Source of the DNA: Enoplosus armatus
Taxonomy: Eukaryota > Chordata > Actinopteri > Centrarchiformes > Enoplosidae
Length of the DNA stretch: 64,000 nucleotides
Reading direction: 5' to 3'
Assembly (NCBI RefSeq): GCF_043641665.1
Contig: NC_092198.1
Span: 2,764,501 to 2,828,500 of the forward strand
Shown: positions 35,506 to 46,925 of the stretch, piece by piece
How positions within the stretch are numbered: position 1 is the stretch's first letter
How the letters are laid out: each line of letters begins with the position of its first letter
The notes under the pieces: model-generated
What the model was told of the DNA's origin: nothing
Seen by the model: only the letters and a program-made list of their open reading frames with translations
The model's database searches: none
Position numbers and translations under genes: made by a program

Positions 35506-36675
35506 ACTAGTGGGGGTCCAGTCTCAGATTGGAGTTTGCTCTAAGCCTCTTGTAGCCCAGATCACTCTTGTATGGGCCCACCATAGGCAGTTTCCCAACA
35601 GCCAATCAGACTCCACAGAGCCCTTTACTTCCCTCCCCGATGGCGGCGGTGTAAAGTTGGACCAGCATCCACACACACAAAAAAAAATGCTAATTTGAAG
35701 AGAGCAGGACAAAAAGAGGAAAAGCGGCGTTCTGTAAATAGAAAAAGTTCACTTTACAACTTATAAAAGTTCTTGGGTGATTCTTGGGAATTGTTATGAC
35801 TCCAAAATGTAATACATACACTTTCTGACTTAGTCTTCGCTGGACAAAATAATATAATTAATTAAAAAACACCAAAATGAAAAGGGACTCGTGCTGAAAG
35901 AATCACTCAATTGATTGATTAGTTACCGGAAAGGTAATTACCAAACAAAGTTAGTAACAATTGAGTAATAATGCAGCATTTTAACGAACATTTGTAGGTT
36001 CCAACTTCTCCAATGTAAAGATTTTCAAGTTTCCTCTCACTCATCAGACATTTTAATTTGAAAATCATCTCATCTGAATCATAATTACATATATATGATA
36101 TTCCTAATTAATTTGGTGACTCGTGACGTTTCTGCTTGTGCCACTGTCAGACCAACATTTCTATTTAACTAACACTTTGGTCTATGAAAAAGCATTTCAA
36201 AGGCAAATATGCTGATTTCTATGAAATCTTGAGGACATTCATGGTCACCAGAGGATGTATTCCAACGTTTTGAGGTTTTGTTTGTTTATTTGTTTGTTTT
36301 TGGTGACTTCCTGACCTTTCCTCTAGCTCCTCCATCAGACCAAAATCCCCCCCTAAAAAAGGTCTAATGGCACATTCATGTTCCCCAGAAGATGAATCAT
36401 TTTCACTCAGATTGCTGAACGTATTTTTTTCATTTTAATGACGCCTTGACCTTTCCTCAAAACTTTGTATTTTTATCCTTAAGATTAGCTAAATCACGGA
36501 TGTCTGCGTCATCAAACACTGTCGTGCAATAAAAGCTCAACATTAGCAACACAATTGCTTCTGTCTGGGTATGCTCATGACATCCTTGCCTTGCATTCAA
36601 AATTCCTGACATCTGCAGGCAATTTCCCTACAATTTCCCCATTGTATGTGCATTTTTTACATCAGATGACCAGGG

Positions 36676-36790
36676 CGCCTGGGCTCAGGAGGTAGAGCTA
36701 ATCTACGAACTAATCAGTAGTTTGATTTCCAGCTCCTTCATGTCGAAGTGTTCTTGAACAAGACGCTGAACCCCAAAATGATCCAGGATT
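36676..36790. mobile_element. Possible tRNA-derived SINE or related repeat (partial)
   Basis: GGGCTCAGGAGGTAGAGC resembles an A box. It is followed by a diverged B-box region, then TTCATGTCGAAGTGTTCTTG and CAAGACGCTGAACCCCAAAA. The same 3' phrase appears on the other strand at about 61708-61800 (CAGTGTCTTGCTCAGGGACA, CTTCGACATG, GGGGATCGAACCC). The tRNA origin is inferred from the box-like sequences. Confidence 0.5.
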
Positions 36791-36965
36791 GCAGCTGAAG
36801 TTGTCGCTCCTGCTGAGGTTTCTTCCATCCTGTTAAAGGATTTTTCCTTATCTTAATCAAGGGGCTAAGTATAGAGGGTGTCGCATGCTTTACAGACTCA
36901 GAAGCCTCTTGAGGCAAACTGTGATTTTTGATGTTGGGTGTATAAATAAAATTGACGTGACAAAG
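36790..36965 (-). mobile_element. Short interspersed element, same family as 44905-45138, reverse orientation
   Basis: Read on the minus strand it has TTTGCCTCAAGAGGCTTCTG, AGCATGCGACACCCTCTATA and TTAAGATAAGGAAAAATCCT. These match the element nested in the Tc1-like relic in clvs2 (ACACCCTCTATCCTTAGATC). No coding capacity is seen. Confidence 0.55.
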
Positions 36966-37140
36966 ATCCACATATGACAAAAAATCTGGAAAACTTCAAG
37001 GTTTTAATCATTGACAAGTTTTATTCACCGTAAAGAGCTGAACGGCCCAACACAGAAGATACATGACGTACTTCACAACCATTTCTAGAGAGCTGCTGTC
37101 TAGGAAGGTAAAAACAGTTTGTGTGTCTGGACAGTATGAG

Positions 37141-37160
37141 TGTGTGTGTGTGTGTGTGTG
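37141..37160. repeat. (TG)n microsatellite
   Basis: Ten perfect units. Confidence 0.95.
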
Positions 37161-37781
37161 CTTTCAGTATGAATGAGTTGGAAGGAGGCCACCTATTGAC
37201 ATCCCGGCTGCACGGTTGAGTCTCCAGTTCCAATTAAAATTTCACCCAGAAAACGGGAGTTGTACATTTCCCACTGGAGTAAAGCTATTGTGTAAGAACA
37301 CAAAGCTCTGATTATTGAGGTGGTGATGAATTTACGAATGGGTGCAAAAGATGGCGGCCATTGAAAAAAAGTTTCTCATTATTCTTGTGAGTGTTATGGA
37401 ATTTGTCTCTGCGTGTGTGACATGGTGTCATGGCTCCACGTTGGAGAGGTAAAACTATAAAAGTATCTAAAGAATGAAGCCCTGGAAAAACAGGTTTTGA
37501 CGTTTCGTTCAATGATTATTTCCTGTTCTGTTAAGGGGCAAACGACGACTTCTGATATGAGGAAATGTCCCGTTGATAAGACACTGGGCGCATTGTCTCT
37601 GTCAGGGCTTTCCGGACGCCATGCTGGAGGTTCTCAGCTCCATTTGAAAACAAACACAAAACGTGCGATGAGCATGAAAGTTCAATCTTGACCTCGGAAA
37701 TAGTGGTCTGACAAAGCAGCAGGTCGCTGTGGTCGCGGCTTGTCAATCACAAGGTAGCCGCGCCCTAAAGCATATCGTCTA

Positions 37782-37960
37782 TTTTAAGATAAGATAATCC
37801 TTTATTAATAAATTTGCAATGTTACAGCAGCAGACGGGACAGTGTGATACGTAAGAAAAATCAGATATGATAAAGACTATAAGAGCGATTATAAAGAAAC
37901 AACTATAATTTACAAGTGAACAAATTTACAATAAATTTACAACAAATTTTACTATAAATG
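37782..37960. mobile_element. Retrotransposon-tail-like repeat fragment
   Basis: AAGATAAGATAATCCTTTAT, TAATAAATTTGCAATGTTAC and AGCAGCAGACGGGACAGTG match a phrase I recall from common teleost repeats with AAGATAAGATA tails. The element is truncated, followed by AATTTACAA repeats, and the class is uncertain. Confidence 0.45.
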
Positions 37961-39287
37961 GGACCATAATTTACAAAATGAACATCATGCTGTGTTGAAG
38001 AAGGCTTGAAACTAGCGGCCGAGACCATAAACTCTTCTCATAGACTTCTACACAATCGGACTTCTTTTTGCAGCCAGCGGCGTCACCCCCTGCTGGCCAT
38101 GGGAGAGAATGCAGGTTTAGAAACTGTAGAAAATCACAAGAGAAAGCACTTTTGTCTCCAAACTTCATGAACCCCCACGCTTCCCCTCCGTCATCCCGTT
38201 ATTCCCTCCGCTCCCTCTCTTCTCTCTCAGAGCCGCCATATTGACAAGACAAGCAATAATTCTCTGAAGGGAATCCAGAAGGTTAATCTGACTGTTAATC
38301 TCTCTGTTCTTTCCTCAATCCATCCTTCCCTCTATCCAAGACTCGTACAGGATCTTCCAGCCCCCCCCCCCCCCCCGCCTGGTTGCAGGGTCAGTGAGTT
38401 TGCCCTCAGAGAGGTTTGTACAGGAAGAGAGGGGTAGAGGGGTGTGGCATGTTGACCAGTGTCTTTGATCACTATGGGGGTTACAACCCCTTTTATTCCA
38501 CCTGATCAACACCGTACTGACCTTGTGGTCCGACCCCCAGTGGAGAAACAACGTCATCGGGGGCTCACTGGAGGTGCACGGGGAAACTTCTCTGTCTTTC
38601 CCAACATTTTTCCTCACTATCAAATCCCTCTCGTTGGAATTCCATGTTGAAATTGTTGACATTTCCCTGCTGTTGTGACAGGTTTCCTGGCACAGCTGCG
38701 CCCAAAGAAACAAATAGAAAGCCAATTAGATTATTCAATCATTATACAAGCAATGTTATATTGTTATTTTGGCCGGACAACATTTGCGGAATACCTGCTA
38801 TTAAATGAAAAGTTGAGAGATGAAAGAGAAAAGAAATGTATTTCAGAAAGTAAGAGCTTCCATTTTACAACCTGATCTGGCCTCTTTACATCAAAACATT
38901 TCAAAACTACGGTCTCTGTACGTAAAGTGTGAGAAGATGTGTTGAAAGCAACATTAAAGACAACAGAAGGACACAATTACTCGACGAAAATCCCAGAGTT
39001 TTACAAGTTGGTTCATTAACTGCATCAATGCTGCCATCTGCTGTTCCTCCAGCAGCTTGTTCTCAGTCACAGGAATGTTTAAACAGAAGTCATCACAAAA
39101 ACAGTATTTTCTTCTCCATACAGTCGTAAAAGGTAGAATATAATTTGGTCCATTTTACGGCAAAAGTACTGAAGATTCTTTAAGCCTTTGTGTGACATTT
39201 TATTGACTGAGGATGATTCTCTCTGCAGTTGAACTTTCTGCTCACATTCATAAAAACAAAATGTTATTAAAACTATTCATAAAGGCC

Positions 39288-39590
39288 AGTGTTGGAAGTA
39301 AATAAGTAATGTAGAGGTACTTGTACTTTACTTGAGTATTTCCGCTTTGATAATATGATCATCATATAATAGTTAAATGCTGCTCACATGTCCATGCATA
39401 GGTGATAAATATCCAATAATATGTTGTATATTAAAGCCCTCTGAAAATAGTACTTTGATACTTCAATTACATTTTGCTGTACTTTTACTCAAGTAAAACT
39501 TTAAAGGCAGGGCTTTTACTTGTAGTGGAGTATTTCCACACTGTAGTAGTGGGACTTTTACTTCAGTAAAGGATCTGAGTACATTTTTTA
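39288..39590. repeat. Dispersed repeat copy, both ends partly preserved
   Basis: It starts CCAGTGTTGGAAGTAAATAA and ends AGTAAAGGATCTGAGTACAT. The interior carries ACTTTTACTCAAGTAAAACT and GTAGTGGAGTATTTCCACAC. It belongs to the family at 9195-9527 and 33118-33300. Confidence 0.6.
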
Positions 39591-40238
39591 GATATTAAGT
39601 CAATCATTAAAGACGTATCATTCACGTATTACTGTGTCATTCTTTTTGACTACTTTACTCTTTTATTATAATAATTATGCGCAAAGGAGAAACAGTCAGG
39701 AAGCAAACAGTTTCATGCTGTCATACAAACAAAAACTACAAAATCACATCATCACAAGATCTTCATCATCTCCCTAGAAATGGTTGAGCTGCATGTGTTG
39801 ACCAGCAGGGGGCGTCGTGGTGCCTGACAGACTGACAGCTCACAGGTTCAGTTTTTGGTTCTTTCTGGTCTTTGTTTCAGTCAGGTGATTGTGAAATCAA
39901 TCTAAATTATGTTTTTTTTGTGAGTAGGAGTGTTTGAAATGTAGTTTTTATGTTTGTTTGTTTGTTTGTTTTCCAGAAATTAAATATCTCAGGTCTCAAA
40001 CGCCCCCCTTTTGTACAAACCACCGCTCACAGCCGTCTGATTCCACCCACATGAGCAGGATGAAGAAATGAAAGAATATATTGAGATATGAAATGTAATC
40101 AAACCAGTTTAAAGATCACATTCCTCACATCCAAACTCTGTCATGTTTTGAGTGTTAATGATCAAATGTTTTGATTGAAACATGATGTGATTAGTCTTCG
40201 TTACATATCTGCCTGGGATTTATACGGTTTACATCATG

Positions 40239-40262
40239 TGGCCAGTTTATTAGGTACACTTG
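40239..40262. repeat. Fragment of the 'GGCCAGTTTATTAGGTACAC' repeat
   Basis: GTGGCCAGTTTATTAGGTAC followed by ACTT is the terminal phrase of a common fish repeat; only this end is recognisable. Confidence 0.4.
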
Positions 40263-41269
40263 GGTGTTTCTGTTATATTCTCCAGCCCATCCTCGTGCTA
40301 GCTTTAAAGTCCAGTTGTGATGTTTCTTTTAATCAGCCATTCAGCCCCCCAGAGATTAAAAGCCAAATCAAAGAAGCACTCCAGGAAATGACAGCTGTGC
40401 CATTGAAAACCAGAGGTAATTTCCAATGCATGTCCACAACCCATCAGAGCTGAGAGCCTCCCCCGGGACCCTGATACTTTCCCCCCACCCCCCCCACCCC
40501 TACTTCTCCATTCAGAATTTGCCCCTTGCCCCCCCCCACCCACCCTGACAGGGTATTATCCAAACCCTGGTCTTCAGCCACTGCCCAGTGCACGCTGTAC
40601 ACAGAACAGGCAGCATGACAATATGCCGTTTAGAAACGTCCTGCAGCACCAAAGCATCTCAGCCTGCTCACACGTACCGAGAGAGAAGGAGCGTGTCTTT
40701 GAATTAGTGTGAAAAATGTATGAAACTGTAAATAAAATAGCTGCCCGCTCTCCTGCAGCAGCAGCGGAGCATCACAACGTGGTCGGATCTGTGCAGTCGT
40801 GAGTGGGAGGTCATTTCTTTTCATTCAGCAGGAAATGTGCTAAAACTGAACAATGAATTTTAGAGCTGGACAACCTGAAAAGACATTCTTCGTTCTGGAT
40901 TTTATATTAATTCATTGATGCGTTCTTTGTCTTCTTATCCTTTCTGCTTTCGTCGTGATGATGATTTCACAAAGAAGACCTGTTTGTTCATAAATATCAT
41001 TTTAAGAAATAATAACGCCACAACTTTCTGAACACAACTGAAAAAATACAGCAGTAATAATACTAATACATATAATATTCATTATATTGAGCTATATTTC
41101 TGTATTATGTTAATATGTTATACTGTTTTATTACATAATTTACTACATCATGTTACTATATTTATACAGACAAACACTTTGCGTAATTACTTGATAGTAT
41201 TATATATTATTCTGGTGTACACTGTAATAATAGATGGTGTCATATTACTCCATATATTCTGTATTCTTG

Positions 41270-41465
41270 CTTGAGACATGTAGGTGTGCTGCTCCTCATT
41301 TCTATTCTTATTTTTATTTGATATTCTTCAAATTATTTTTTGTTTTCTCTATTTATCTGCACTTAATTTATGTCCGCGTGCTGCTGAATTTCCCCTCTGG
41401 GGATCAATAACGGCTGATCTTATCTTCATTTATCTCATCTTATCTTATAAAAAGTGTCTCTGCCT
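41270..41465. mobile_element. Non-LTR retrotransposon 3'-tail-like fragment
   Basis: CTGCTGAATTTCCCCTCTGG and GGATCAATAACGGCTGATCT lead into TTATCT-type short repeats. This layout is typical of the 3' end of teleost non-LTR elements. No reverse-transcriptase frame is present. Confidence 0.45.
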
Positions 41466-41903
41466 GCAGGATACTTTGTCCCTCTTGACGTGGCCAGAAA
41501 CAGAGCAGCCCATTTACACTCAGTTGTATCTTCCACTTATTTGATTTGTGTGTTAAAAGTTTGATTTTTCCTGATTCAGCAGACGGCAGTTAAAGGCAAC
41601 ATGTGCTGTGACACAGTGAACCGGAGGAGAGATAAGTAGGCAGATACAATAGAGATTAATTCAGCATGTTTAAGTGCAGCTGTCTGGTCACCACTGAGCA
41701 GGTGCCACCCCCACCCCTGCCACCACCACCCCCCCCCCCATCCATCCATTTCATCTGTTTCTGTCTGTCAGCAGCAGGTTTGCACTGTTTACTGTGAGTC
41801 CACTGTGATGGTGTCCTTCTTCCCTGATGGTCCGTCCCTCCATCTTTTACATCTCAGGCTACAACCAACACTCCTCTTTCACTTCATCCCTCCATCTCCA
41901 CCC

Positions 41904-41918
41904 AGAGAGAGAGAGAGA

Positions 41919-41954
<36 letters not shown>
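41904..41954. repeat. (GA)n microsatellite
   Basis: About 25 GA units with one GG interruption. It explains the Arg/Glu- and Ser/Leu-repeat open frames on the two strands. Confidence 0.95.
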
Positions 41955-41957
<3 letters not shown>

Positions 41958-42629
41958 CACAATCAGGAAAAAGTTTCTGCAACAACAATTCAAGCCGTTC
42001 ATCATGTGAGAGGGCGGAGAGCAGAACAGCTGATTCTGCTGCCTGCTGTTAGCACTCATGCTACTTTATAAAGTCCTTTTAGCATTGATAACTTTAACAA
42101 CGGCAAGCAGCTTCAGCCAGTATCTCACAAACAATGATTTGATGTCTATTTTTAACACTTTTTAGACAAAATATCTTTACATTTCTCCTGTTTTTAAGCT
42201 AATGATGATGAAGGGATTCAGTATTTTAAAACAAAATGATATTCTGGCTGAGTGAACACACTGTTTCAGTGTGAAGGAGGTCCTAAGTACACACTGAAAT
42301 AAAGTCAGCGCTGTTGAAACGATGCTTTTATCCTAGAAATCTAAAAAAAACGTTTTAATCTGGACGTGTTTTGACCTGCAAATCACCAAGTCAATGCTTA
42401 CAAAGACCATAAACTTTGTCTGTTTAGCTTTAAGAGCTCTGAGTGAAAGACGCCTCCGTCATGATGCTTTCATTCACTCCATGTTTCTTTGCTTACAGAT
42501 CGAATACCAGAAGAACAAAAACTCCCCAAAATCTGAAACTCTATTGAAAATATCCACAAAAATGAAAAGATTTGGGAGGTAAAAAAAAAAACCCTGCAAA
42601 CATCTGGTGCTTTAAGGAGACAGGGTGGT

Positions 42630-42990
42630 GCTGAGGCCCCTAATTTTGCCTCAGGCCTCCAGTCCACCCCCACCTTCATCCCTCCACCCTGTCAGGTTTT
42701 CATCTTATAGCCCTCCTCCCTTCACCCCTGCTCATCTGAGTTGCCTCCACTCCTCCCTCTCCTCCCATCAGCATCCTCTCTCCACCCCTCCATCCACTCC
42801 CCACTTCTCCACTTTCCTTTTTTGGCCCTCTACAGATATTCTCCATCTCTCCATCGTTCTACCGCCTTGCCCTCTCTCCCTGCATCCTTTATATATATAT
42901 TATATATATATCTGTTGCCTTTTCATCTTACACTCCACCCCCTCCTCCCAGCCTCCCACCACCTCTTCCCCCTCCCTCCCCTCCGCCGGT
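42630..42990. repeat. Long pyrimidine-rich tract upstream of clvs2
   Basis: About 350 bp are dominated by C and T on the plus strand (for example CCACTCCTCCCTCTCCTCCC), with an internal (TA)n at 42889-42911. The Pro/Ser/Leu/His-rich plus-strand frames over it are a result of composition. Confidence 0.8.
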
Positions 42991-43975
42991 GGCGTCCATA
43001 CACCGACCGGAGCACAGACTCTCTTGTTGTCAGTCACTTTCCCAGCGAACAGACGGCAGCAGCAGCAACAGCAGCAGCAGGAGGAGCGGAGACGGTAATC
43101 CCCCCTCCCCAGTCCACCCCACCCCTTTCCAAAAACCCAGAAACCGGTGGCAGGAGGGGAACAAAACCTTCGCGGGACACCTGTGCTGGATACCCCTCTT
43201 TTGGGCTTTTAGAAAGATGATTTAAGATCTAAATTCGCACCCAGATTGTGGATGAGGATGATGAGAAGCAGCGGGGACTGAGACCTGGATGTAGACGCGG
43301 CGGAAACGAGCGGCCAAATCTGCCTCGATTGACGGTGACGGAGCGGTCGGCGGCACCACCAGCAGCCGCACCAGCAGCAGCAGCAGCAGTCGGTCGGCGG
43401 GTGGAGATGCGTTGTGAAGGCGGAGGGATGATGATGATGATGATGATATAGCAGGTGCTGCAGGGTCGTGCCGCATTGCCTGGCCGCCGCGAGCGACGCC
43501 GGGGAGACGGTGATGCTGTCGTCGTCATTGTGCCACAGAGAGAGAGAGAAAGAGAGGAGAGGCTTTGACATGGAGGGAAGCGGCTGTTTGTCGGCTCTGA
43601 GCTCAGGCCGCCCGGATCAGCAGGTTGGATGTACCGCCTGAAGCCCGGAGGACCTGAGTCATGATCTACATGGTGGGAAAATTACAATAAAGTTGAATTC
43701 TTCAAGGTGGAATTGAAATGTTTCTGTGCGTAAAAGTGAATGGCCCATATGTTGATAATGCATCATAGGAGCATCACGGCGCCTGAGCCTGTTCAGGGTG
43801 GATTACGTCTACAGAGCAGCGGGCCTCCATCTGAAGTCAGCTGCTGATCAGGAAACCATAGAGAAAATCGTTTCATATACTTCACCCTGTTGCTGGAGGT
43901 AGCAATTGATTCTGTTGTTTGACTGGACGCTGCCGTGCTGTGGGCCCCCCCGTGGAGGGACAGCTGTTGCAAAAG
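42990..43975 (+). promoter_or_regulatory. Probable clvs2 promoter / 5' UTR region, GC-rich with CAG repeats
   Basis: GC and CpG content rise sharply at about 43000-43650 compared with both flanks. The region has (CAG)n at about 43060-43080 and 43362-43390 and a (GAT)n run at 43427-43447. It ends at the clvs2 start codon (43976). Transcription start and any 5' UTR intron cannot be placed from the sequence alone. A short upstream open frame (43407-43451) is noted in findings. Confidence 0.5.
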
Positions 43976-46564
43976 ATGACTCACTTACAAGCTGGCCTCT
44001 CTCCAGAGACCCTGGAGAAGGCCAAGGTGGAGCTGAAAGAAAACCCGGAGACTTTACACCAGGACATCCAGGAGGTCCGGGACATGATCATCACCCGGCC
44101 GGACATCGGTTTCCTCAGGACAGACGACCCGTTTATCCTCAGATTCCTCCGGGCGAGGAAATTCAACCACTTCGAGGCGTTTCGGCTGCTGGCACAGTAT
44201 TTTGAGTACCGACAGCAGAACCTGGACATGTTCAAGAACCTGAAAGCCACGGACCCGGGCATCAAGCAGGCCCTGAAGGACGGTTTCCCCGGCGTGCTTT
44301 CCAATCTGGACAGATACGGCAGGAAAATACTGGTCCTGTTCGCAGCCAACTGGGACCAGAGCAGGTAACACAGAGGCAGAGGGTTGGGGCTGGTGGAGGT
44401 GTGGCTGTAAAGTCTGTATTCAGGTCATCGGATCAGACACACAAAGAGAAAACAGGACACAAAGACTAGAGGAGAGTCCGTGTTTTAAAACCCATCATAA
44501 TTAAGTGGAGTCTGGTTTATGGAGCTGTCCATTCAGCACCACAGAATCATTGTTTATCAGAAAACAACAGGAAACAAACTCATCTTTCTTCTTTAATCAG
44601 TTGTGGGGAAGCGAATACTCTACATGGCCAAAAGTATATGGACACCCAAACATAACAACCACTAATCAGCTGCTGTCACAGCCTCCACTCTGCTGCTTCC
44701 AGACTTCCCACCAGATGTTGGAACCTGGTTGCAGGGATTTGCTCCCATTCAGCTACAAGAGCATTAGGGAGGTCCAACACAGATGCTGGGCGATAAGGTC
44801 TGGCTTCAGTTTAGTTCCAGTTCCAGTTCATCCCAAAGCTGTTGAATGGGGTTGAGGTCATGGCTCATAGCCCAGTCAAGTTCCTCACCACCAAACTGGG
44901 AAAAGTCAAGCACATTTTATTTATATAGCCCCAAATAACAACATTTGCTTTAAAGGGATTTACAATCTAAATAACATACAACACCCTCTATCCTTAGATC
45001 CTCGATTCAGATAAAGAAGCCCCTCCAAAAGAGGAGCAGTCCCTCTTCCAGGACGGACAGACATGCGATAGATGTACAAAGTTGACTGAAAGAATAGTAA
45101 AATGACACTATGGAGAAACAGACAATATTAAAAACCATTTCTTTATGGACCTGGGGGTGTGCTCGGGGGCATCATCATGGTTAAAGAGGAAAGGCTCTTC
45201 CCCAAACTGTAGTCTAAAATATCATCGTGTGGTGTTTTAATTGAAAGATATACAACTCAAGCCCCAGACCGGAAGTGTGTGCACAGGTGACGGCACGTCC
45301 ACATACAACAAGTGAACCTCCTGCATTTAACATTTTATTTCACTAAGATGTCCTGAGGTCTGATGAGTTCAGTTTTGAGTAGTTTAAACCAGCGTTTCAC
45401 AACCTTTCTTTACCTGATAACCCTTTCAAACGCAGAAATGGGGGTGCTTTACTTCCAGTTAACCATACGATCATGTGACTTTTGTTCTCTGTGAAAGTGA
45501 TTTTGGTTGTTTCATGAAGCTTGCAATAATCTTCTATTTGACACATCTCAGAAATACTATATTCTATAGCACGTTAGATAGAGCTGCAGTAGACTCAGCT
45601 CGTGTCTGTTCAGCTGCCAAATTAAGAAAAAACATTTGTTAGCTGTATGTAGAGGGAGGCTAAAGGTTTCTGGATAAAGAATCAGAGGGAAATGAAGAGG
45701 GAGACAAGATAATGAGGGAAAAAACACGACTGTGGAGTAAGACAGTGAAATCTCCGAAGCATCAGCTGGATGAAAACCCACCGAGGCATCAAACAGCGTG
45801 ACCGGCAGCACCAGCATCCTCACGGTCACCGCCGAGAGCAATTATACAAAAACATGCAGTTTAGCTGTTCCACAATCATCTAGTGACACACCAACAACCG
45901 ACTGTAAAGACCTGCTCATTAATTCAGAAATAAATTACACCGAGAGGAAGCTAACTAAAAGATACTGTTTCAGCTGTGATGAGATTTATGATTTAACGTC
46001 AGATAGTTTTTCTTTTTAATCGTTCAGGCCAAGAAAATGCCAAAACGAGACCAAACTCCAAATGTATTCAATTTAAAATTATATATGAAAGAAAAAAAGC
46101 AGACAATTCTCTCATTTGAGAAGCTGACTGAAATAATCAAATATCAAAATAGTGACTGATTATTTTATAACTGATACTGGGATGAAAAATCTGATTACAA
46201 TATATCGGTAAACATAAACAAATCTTGATACCAATATTTCTTTGTTTTATTGGGACCAGGTGTAAAAATCAACTTGTCAGCGCCCTCTGGTGGACAAACT
46301 ATGTAACTGCGGCCCCGTTGGTCAATTACGCCAAACATATTCACGATATATCTGTCAATAATAATTAAACATTTTGACTTTTTTCTCAGATACACATTCG
46401 TGGACATACTGAGGGCTATCCTGCTGTCGTTGGAATCTATGATTGAAGATCCGGAGCTGCAGGTCAACGGCTTCATCCTCATCATCGACTGGAGCAACTT
46501 CACCTTCAAGCAGGCGTCCAAGCTGACTCCCAGCATGCTGCGGCTGGCCATCGAGGGGCTCCAG
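43976..46564 (+). CDS. clvs2: Clavesin-2 (CLVS2), first two coding exons; gene continues beyond the window
   Basis: Clavesins are SEC14-like CRAL-TRIO proteins of neuronal clathrin-coated vesicles and late endosomes that bind PI(3,5)P2. Coding exons 43976-44364 and 46390-46564 (389 + 175 bases) join AG|A (Arg) and encode residues 1-188 of a protein usually about 327 aa. The start [17 protein letters not shown] and the motif [20 protein letters not shown] (CRAL-TRIO N-terminal helices, about 55-80) are nearly identical to CLVS2. So are the CRAL-TRIO core pieces [13 protein letters not shown] and [20 protein letters not shown]. Exon 2 ends at CTCCAG|GTGAGA in phase 0. The next exon (expected to encode the rest of the CRAL-TRIO domain) was not found before 64000, so the following intron exceeds 17 kb. 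CLVS2 is preferred over CLVS1 on sequence and because of the adjacent smpdl3a and fabp7. Confidence 0.93.
44621..45235. mobile_element. Tc1/mariner-like transposon relic
   Basis: It starts CTACATGGCCAAAAGTATAT and GGACACCCAAACATAAC and continues with CAGATGTTGGAACCTGG, GGGTTGAGGTCATGGCTC, GGGGGCATCATCATGG and CTTCCCCAAACTGT. These phrases fit a widespread teleost Tc1-type element (recognised from memory). Deletions and stops leave no transposase frame. It is split by the insertion at about 44905-45138. Confidence 0.65.
44905..45138 (+). mobile_element. Short interspersed element nested in the Tc1-like relic
   Basis: AAGTCAAGCACATTTTATTT, ATATAGCCCCAAATAACAAC, ACACCCTCTATCCTTAGATC and CCAGGACGGACAGACATGCG belong to a common fish non-autonomous element. 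The Tc1-type sequence is continuous if this block is removed (...ACTGGGAAA / AAACCATTTCTTTATGG...). A reverse copy lies at 36790-36965. Confidence 0.6.
46040..46180. repeat. Degraded 'GATTAATCGAT' dispersed repeat
   Basis: Words such as CTGACTGAAATAATCAAATA and TAGTGACTGATTATTTTATA match the interior and end of this family; no clean boundary is visible. Confidence 0.35.
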
Positions 46565-46708
46565 GTGAGACGCTCAGCTGTCGGGCCGGTGTTGTTATGG
46601 TTGGGTTAGTGGTTGTGGGTGCAAAGTGTCGGGCTTTGGTCACTTTCCAGGACCCTTACCAGGTAAACTTAACCAAACCTACAGAACATTCAGAACATAT
46701 ACTGCGCT

Positions 46709-46925
46709 GCAGCTGAAGTGATTAGTCAATGACCGTAATCGATGTGTTAATTCTTGTGTAAAAACTGACCTACAACAGTTTGGATAAGCAAATTATTTTA
46801 TCAAATGAAAATGTGAAACATTCTCTGGTTCCATCTTTGCTGCTTTTCTCTGTTTTGACTGTAAATTAAATAGTAAATTAAATATATTTGGACTGCTGGT
46901 CATCTAAAACGAGCAATCTGAAGAC
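46709..46925. repeat. Degraded 'GATTAATCGAT' dispersed repeat
   Basis: GCAGCTGAAGTGATTAGTCA, ATTCTCTGGTTCCATCTTTG and CTGCTTTTCTCTGTTTTGAC follow the layout of the copies at 10620 and 62227. Confidence 0.45.

Larger units (their letters stand above)
30741..43975. other. 13 kb intergenic between smpdl3a and clvs2
   Basis: It starts with the smpdl3a 3' UTR (probably to about 31850) and ends with the clvs2 promoter/5' UTR region (about 42600-43975). In between are only repeats and AT-rich unassigned DNA. Open frames are under 145 codons and show no domain, codon or splice support. No exon of PKIB, HSF2 or other 6q22 neighbours was recognised. Confidence 0.55.
44365..46389 (+). other. First coding-region intron of clvs2
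   Basis: This 2.0 kb intron (GTAACA donor, TTTCTCAG acceptor) carries a Tc1/mariner-like relic with a nested short element. It also has a relic of the 'GTGGTTCCCAACC' repeat (45390-45430) and a degraded 'GATTAATCGAT' repeat (about 46040-46180). Confidence 0.85.

Noticed and set aside
38315..38725. 136-codon minus-strand frame
   Set aside because: It contains a poly-Gly stretch from the C-run at 38360 and shows no domain similarity.
42625..43220. Two overlapping 157-159 codon plus-strand frames rich in Pro, Ser, Leu and His
   Set aside because: They are caused by the C/T-rich tract and CAG repeat upstream of clvs2, with no domain or splice support.
43209..43571. Minus-strand frames of 84-120 codons with His, Ile or Cys runs
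   Set aside because: These are artefacts of the (GAT)n and (CAG)n repeats in the clvs2 5' region.
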